This document shows positions 6,747-9,432 of a DNA stretch of 9,432 nucleotides, piece after piece. The DNA lies in NCBI GenBank assembly GCA_030635025.1, contig DAOVZQ010000056.1, forward strand, positions 1 to 9,432, written 5' to 3'. This DNA comes from a bacterium (GTDB lineage Bacteria > Krumholzibacteriota > Krumholzibacteriia > LZORAL124-64-63). Within the stretch, counting starts at the first letter, position 1; every line of letters begins with the position of its first letter. Position numbers and translations under genes: made by a program. The notes beneath the pieces are model-generated. The model searched no databases. It was not told where the DNA came from and worked only from the letters and a program-made list of their open reading frames with translations.

Positions 6747-8293
6747 GGGATATGACACGTGCCTTCCTTCTCACTGCACTTGTTCTCCTGTCACCCTTGG
6801 CTCTTCACGCGGGAGCACCGGATCACGAAGTCGCGGCCGATAGTCTGATCGTGCTGTTGGAAGAGCAGGCCTGGACTTCAGACACCGATATTGGAGAAGT
6901 GGAAATCACGAATACGCCGGGACTATGGGGCCCTGTGACTACTTGGTTGGATGCAGGCGCCACCCCTAGTACCAAGTGGTGTCGTGGCGGCGCGGCCGGT
7001 TCCTACTGGCGTTTGGGGTTGGGGAGGCGCTTGGGCCGGGACGAGGCGCGGACAGACGTCTATCTCGTGACCGACGGTCTGCGGGGGGCGGTGGGTGTCG
7101 GGCGCCTCACGCTTCGTACGGCGGCCGGTTTGCTGGTGGGGGGAGCCGGGCGGGCGGGGCCGCCTTCGGCGAGCCGGTCATTGCTATCAGGACGAGCGGG
7201 CTGGCGACCGTTCACGGGCGGCCCAGAGCCGGGAGCCCTGACCGGACTGGTCGTCAAAGGACAAAACGGCGGGCTCGAGGTGACGATGGCGGCCGGTGAG
7301 CGCGATCGCCGAGGATATGTCGGGGGTGGGGGCGAAACCCGGGTCGGGGCGCTGGTCTTCGGACCGGACCAACGCCGTACCTCGGTCACATGGGTGCGCG
7401 ACAGCGATGGTGAAGGCTGGAGTTTCGGGCTGTCCAGCTCAGGCGCCAAGGCCCGGTTCCTGTCCGAAGCGGCGGCATGGCGTGCCGTCGACGCCGAAAC
7501 CTACCGCTTGTCCTGGATCGTGTCGGCCGCTGTTGACGGGAGGGCTCTGGGAGTCGAAGGACAGCTGTCCGTACGAGAGGCCGGGTATGACCCGCAAGGC
7601 GGTGCGCGCCCCCAGGTCCTGTCGAGCGACGGGAGATGGGGCTGGGCCGTGCGGGGCCGGTGGCGTGGACCGGGGATATCGTGCAAGGCGTTGATGGCGT
7701 CTTCAAGGGGTACGCGTGACATCGGCGATTTCCCGGCGACTGTCGACGTCCGACGCATCGAGCTCGTTGTGTCGGGCGGTTCAGCACGCGCGTGGAGTTG
7801 GCGGGGCCGGGTGGCCGAGAAAGCGGAGACGGTGCTTGGTTGGTCCAATCGTCAGCCCTGGTTGGCGCCAGCCGAGGTCTCCTCGCGGCGCGTGACTCGT
7901 CTGTCGCTGCGTGTGAGCGGGAGTGCCGGGGAGACATCGATTCGTATGACGGCCGGGGGCGTCGGCGTCTCGCGTCGGGACGATTCGGGCGAGGTCGAGA
8001 GCGGTTGGCGGCAACGGGCCGCACTCCGTATTGACCGGCTGGTCGGTGCTGGTGTTCGACTGAGGTTCAATCAGGTCTGGGCCTGGGGTGAGGCCGTGGA
8101 CCTGGTCAGCGTGGAGGTGCCCACGCCGGGATTCATGCGTCCGAGGCATTGGGGACGGCGGGATCGCGAGCGTTCCCTGGGGGTGTGCTGGCGGGGCGGG
8201 GGGTGGCGGCTTTCGGCAGCGGTCGCCGCTTGGGACGTAGCGGACGAGGGATCGGAAATGGAGGTCCTGGTCGGCCTGAACCGGAGGCGCTGA
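6743..8293 (+). CDS. Probable outer-membrane beta-barrel protein, function unknown
   Basis: 516 residues from ATG 6743, which overlaps the previous stop by four bases. An upstream in-frame ATG at 6644 is rejected because it lies inside the previous gene and would bury the signal peptide. The signal peptide has a hydrophobic core at about 7-22 and likely cleavage near LHA-G (23/24). A short acidic helical segment (ADSLIVLLEEQAW, 32-44) follows. From about residue 85 to the end, regular alternating strands are broken by Gly/Arg/Asp turns, as in a 16- to 20-strand barrel. Strand examples are YWRLGLGRRL, VYLVTDG, RLTLRTAAGLLV, GLEVTMAAGE, SVTWVRD, LSLRVSG, VRLRFNQVWAW and EMEVLVGLN at the C-terminus. 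From memory, RSLLSGRAGWRPFTG (145-159) followed by ALTGLVVKGQNGGLEVTMA resembles the barrel of helix-hairpin-helix outer-membrane proteins from Bacteroidetes and relatives, but no helix-hairpin-helix is visible. Gly codons are often GGG, unlike ppdK, giving several G runs. It is probably the last gene of the operon. Confidence 0.8.
   Translation: MRDMTRAFLLTALVLLSPLALHAGAPDHEVAADSLIVLLEEQAWTSDTDIGEVEITNTPGLWGPVTTWLDAGATPSTKWCRGGAAGSYWRLGLGRRLGRDEARTDVYLVTDGLRGAVGVGRLTLRTAAGLLVGGAGRAGPPSASRSLLSGRAGWRPFTGGPEPGALTGLVVKGQNGGLEVTMAAGERDRRGYVGGGGETRVGALVFGPDQRRTSVTWVRDSDGEGWSFGLSSSGAKARFLSEAAAWRAVDAETYRLSWIVSAAVDGRALGVEGQLSVREAGYDPQGGARPQVLSSDGRWGWAVRGRWRGPGISCKALMASSRGTRDIGDFPATVDVRRIELVVSGGSARAWSWRGRVAEKAETVLGWSNRQPWLAPAEVSSRRVTRLSLRVSGSAGETSIRMTAGGVGVSRRDDSGEVESGWRQRAALRIDRLVGAGVRLRFNQVWAWGEAVDLVSVEVPTPGFMRPRHWGRRDRERSLGVCWRGGGWRLSAAVAAWDVADEGSEMEVLVGLNRRR
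7138..7159 (+). other. Predicted G-quadruplex motif in coding strand
   Basis: Four G tracts on the coding strand, at 7138-7143 (G6), 7148-7150, 7152-7154 and 7156-7159, are separated by loops of 4, 1 and 1 bases. This fits the standard G3N1-7 quadruplex pattern with short, stabilising loops, and would be present in the mRNA as well as the DNA. It encodes residues about 133-139 of the barrel protein (GGAGRAG). It may simply follow from Gly and Arg codons in a GC-rich genome. Confidence 0.5.
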
Positions 8294-8305
8294 CGGTCTC
8301 ACGCC
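8286..8305 (+). terminator. Weak terminator-like hairpin at the end of the envelope operon
   Basis: GGCG (8286-8289) pairs with CGCC (8302-8305), and TGA (8291-8293) pairs with TCA (8299-8301), with C8290 bulged and a 5-base loop CGGTC. ATCTTT follows. The stem includes the stop codon of the barrel gene. The U stretch is short and interrupted, so this is at best a weak intrinsic terminator. Confidence 0.3.
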
Positions 8306-8309
8306 ATCT

Positions 8310-8338
8310 TTGACTTGGGGTGTTCGACGCAATACCAT
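8310..8338 (+). promoter_or_regulatory. Putative sigma70-type promoter for the aminotransferase gene
   Basis: A -35 box TTGACT (8310-8315; five of six consensus bases) and a -10 box TACCAT (8333-8338; four of six) are separated by exactly 17 bases. It lies in the only real intergenic gap of the window, 62 bases before the ATG at 8401. Position and spacing support it; the weaker -10 box and the lack of an extended -10 keep confidence moderate. Confidence 0.45.
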
Positions 8339-8349
8339 TGTTGGGTATT
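8331..8349. promoter_or_regulatory. Inverted repeat overlapping the -10 box (possible operator)
   Basis: AATACC (8331-8336) and GGTATT (8344-8349) form a perfect 6-base inverted repeat around the 7-base spacer ATTGTTG. It covers the proposed -10 box, where a repressor dimer could block RNA polymerase. The stem is too AT-rich and lacks the T run needed for a terminator. Chance occurrence is possible. Confidence 0.3.
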
Positions 8350-8387
8350 CGGGCAGTGTCGGTAACGGCACGGTTCACGTCATGTGC

Positions 8388-8393
8388 AAGGAG
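8388..8393 (+). promoter_or_regulatory. Strong ribosome binding site (AAGGAG)
   Basis: AAGGAG lies 7 bases before the ATG at 8401, an ideal spacing. It fixes that start rather than the out-of-frame ATG at 8382. It is by far the best ribosome binding site in the window; the envelope genes have weak or no such sites. Confidence 0.85.
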
Positions 8394-8400
8394 AACGATC

Positions 8401-9432
8401 ATGCTGGCGACTCGAATGGATAGACTGGGAACCGAGACCGCTTTCGTTATTCTGGCGCGCGCCAAAGCGCTTGAGGCCAAGGGACGCGACATCGTCCATC
8501 TGGAGATCGGCGAACCCGATTTCGACACGCCCGCCAACATCGTCGCCAAGGGTGTCGAGGCCTTGCAGGGCGGGGAGACACACTACGGTCCGGCGGCCGG
8601 CAAACCCGAGATTCGGCAGATCTATGCCGATCACATCGCCAAGGACCGCGGTATCGACGTGGGCCCGGACAACATCGTCATCACGCCGGGCGGCAAGCCC
8701 ATCATGTATTTTGTGATGACCGCGCTGGTGAACGCCGGCGACGAAGTGATCTATCCCAACCCCGGCTTCCCTATCTACGAGTCGGTCATCAACTTTCTGG
8801 GCGCCAAGGCCGTGGCCCTGCCGCTGACCGAGGACAAGGATTTCTCCTTCGACGTTGCCGACCTGGAGAAGCTGGTCTCGGACAAGACCAAGCTGCTGAT
8901 CATCAACTCGCCCCAGAATCCCACCGGCGGCATGCTCTCGGCCGCGGACCTGGACGCTATCGCCGAGTTGGCCGTCAAGCACGACTTCTGGGTGCTGAGC
9001 GACGAGATCTACAGCAAGATCATCTACGAAGGCTCCCACGATTCGATCACGACCCGTCCGGGCATGCTCGAACGCACGTGCATTCTCGAAGGCCACTCGA
9101 AGACCTATGCCATGACAGGCTGGCGTCTAGGCTACGGCATTATGCCCAAGGTTCTGGCCGACGCGGTGGCCAAGTTGCAGACCAACTGCAACAGTTGCAC
9201 GGCCTCGTTCACACAGATCGCTGGAATCGCCGCCGTGCAGGGACCGCAGGATGAAGCGAAGGCAATGGTAGCGGAGTTCCGCGTTCGCCGCGATCTGATC
9301 GTCGATGGTTTGAATGCCATTGCGGGCATTGAGTGCCGCCGCCCGGGCGGCGCCTTCTATGTCTTCCCGAACATCACCGGCTTGGGGCTGAAGTCTGCAG
9401 ACATCGCCTCCCGCCTACTCCACGAGGCCGGC
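8401..9432 (+). CDS. Class I/II PLP-dependent aminotransferase (3' end cut by window edge)
   Basis: 344 residues are visible from ATG 8401; related enzymes have about 385-400, so some 40-55 residues are missing. It is a fold-type I, cytosolic transaminase that moves an amino group between an amino acid and a 2-oxo acid. Key positions are LEIGEPDFDTP near the N-terminus, PNPGFPIYES in the small-domain/substrate region, NSPQNPTGG with the PLP-contacting Asn173, SDEIY with Asp201 (pyridine nitrogen) and Tyr204, and GHSKTYAMTGWRLGYG with the Schiff-base Lys234 and phosphate-binding Arg242. RRPGGAFYVFP follows near 313-323. All core catalytic residues are intact. It resembles the aspartate/alanine/aromatic aminotransferase group (AspC-like subgroup I-gamma), but the substrate cannot be fixed from sequence alone. 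The gene has its own promoter-like sequence and a strong ribosome binding site, so it is probably transcribed separately from the upstream envelope operon. Its codon use (mostly C/G third positions, GGC for Gly) resembles ppdK. Confidence 0.95.
   Translation, partial: MLATRMDRLGTETAFVILARAKALEAKGRDIVHLEIGEPDFDTPANIVAKGVEALQGGETHYGPAAGKPEIRQIYADHIAKDRGIDVGPDNIVITPGGKPIMYFVMTALVNAGDEVIYPNPGFPIYESVINFLGAKAVALPLTEDKDFSFDVADLEKLVSDKTKLLIINSPQNPTGGMLSAADLDAIAELAVKHDFWVLSDEIYSKIIYEGSHDSITTRPGMLERTCILEGHSKTYAMTGWRLGYGIMPKVLADAVAKLQTNCNSCTASFTQIAGIAAVQGPQDEAKAMVAEFRVRRDLIVDGLNAIAGIECRRPGGAFYVFPNITGLGLKSADIASRLLHEAG

Noticed and set aside
8380..9096. A 238-codon minus-strand frame over the aminotransferase
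   Set aside because: It is the antisense shadow of a well-supported enzyme gene and has no domain or ribosome binding signal that I can see.
1..9432. CRISPR array, tRNA, rRNA, insertion sequence or phage genes
   Set aside because: I found no regularly spaced repeats, no cloverleaf or rRNA sequence, no transposase motifs and no terminal inverted repeats. The coding regions fill almost the whole window.

Overview
High-GC bacterial chromosome segment with every supported gene on the + strand. The gene content points to an FCB-group-type lineage such as Krumholzibacteriota, Eisenbacteria, Latescibacterota or Gemmatimonadota. The evidence is a lamin-tail protein ending in a FlgD-type Ig-like domain, a large von Willebrand factor A (VWA) membrane protein, and two beta-rich exported proteins. 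This placement is inference; there is no rRNA or other phylogenetic marker in the window.

Layout: (1) 2-1948 is the C-terminal three quarters of pyruvate phosphate dikinase (ppdK), cut by the window edge. (2) 1950-4202 is a membrane-anchored VWA protein with a glutamine-amidotransferase-like middle, starting at a GTG one base after the ppdK stop. (3) 4231-5988 is an exported protein with two lamin-tail domains and a C-terminal FlgD-type Ig-like domain. (4) 5985-6746 and (5) 6743-8293 are two exported, beta-rich, probably outer-membrane proteins of unknown function. Each is joined to the gene before it by a 4-base ATGA overlap. (6) 8294-8400 is the only real intergenic gap, with a weak terminator-like hairpin, a sigma70-like promoter and a strong ribosome binding site. 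(7) 8401-9432 is the first 344 residues of a class I/II pyridoxal-phosphate aminotransferase, cut by the window edge.

The first five genes look like one transcriptional unit (junctions +1, +28, -4 and -4 bases). ppdK and the aminotransferase are conserved central-metabolism genes. The four genes between them encode a membrane VWA protein, a surface or periplasmic adhesive-type protein and two likely beta-barrels. They form a candidate uncharacterised cell-envelope module that seems to have been placed behind ppdK. They are also much richer in G runs, including a G10 run at the junction of the last two genes. That run is placed so that a one-base slip would fuse the two frames.

I see no tRNA, rRNA, CRISPR array, insertion sequence or phage gene. 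Long minus-strand open frames exist, but they lie antisense to well-supported genes.
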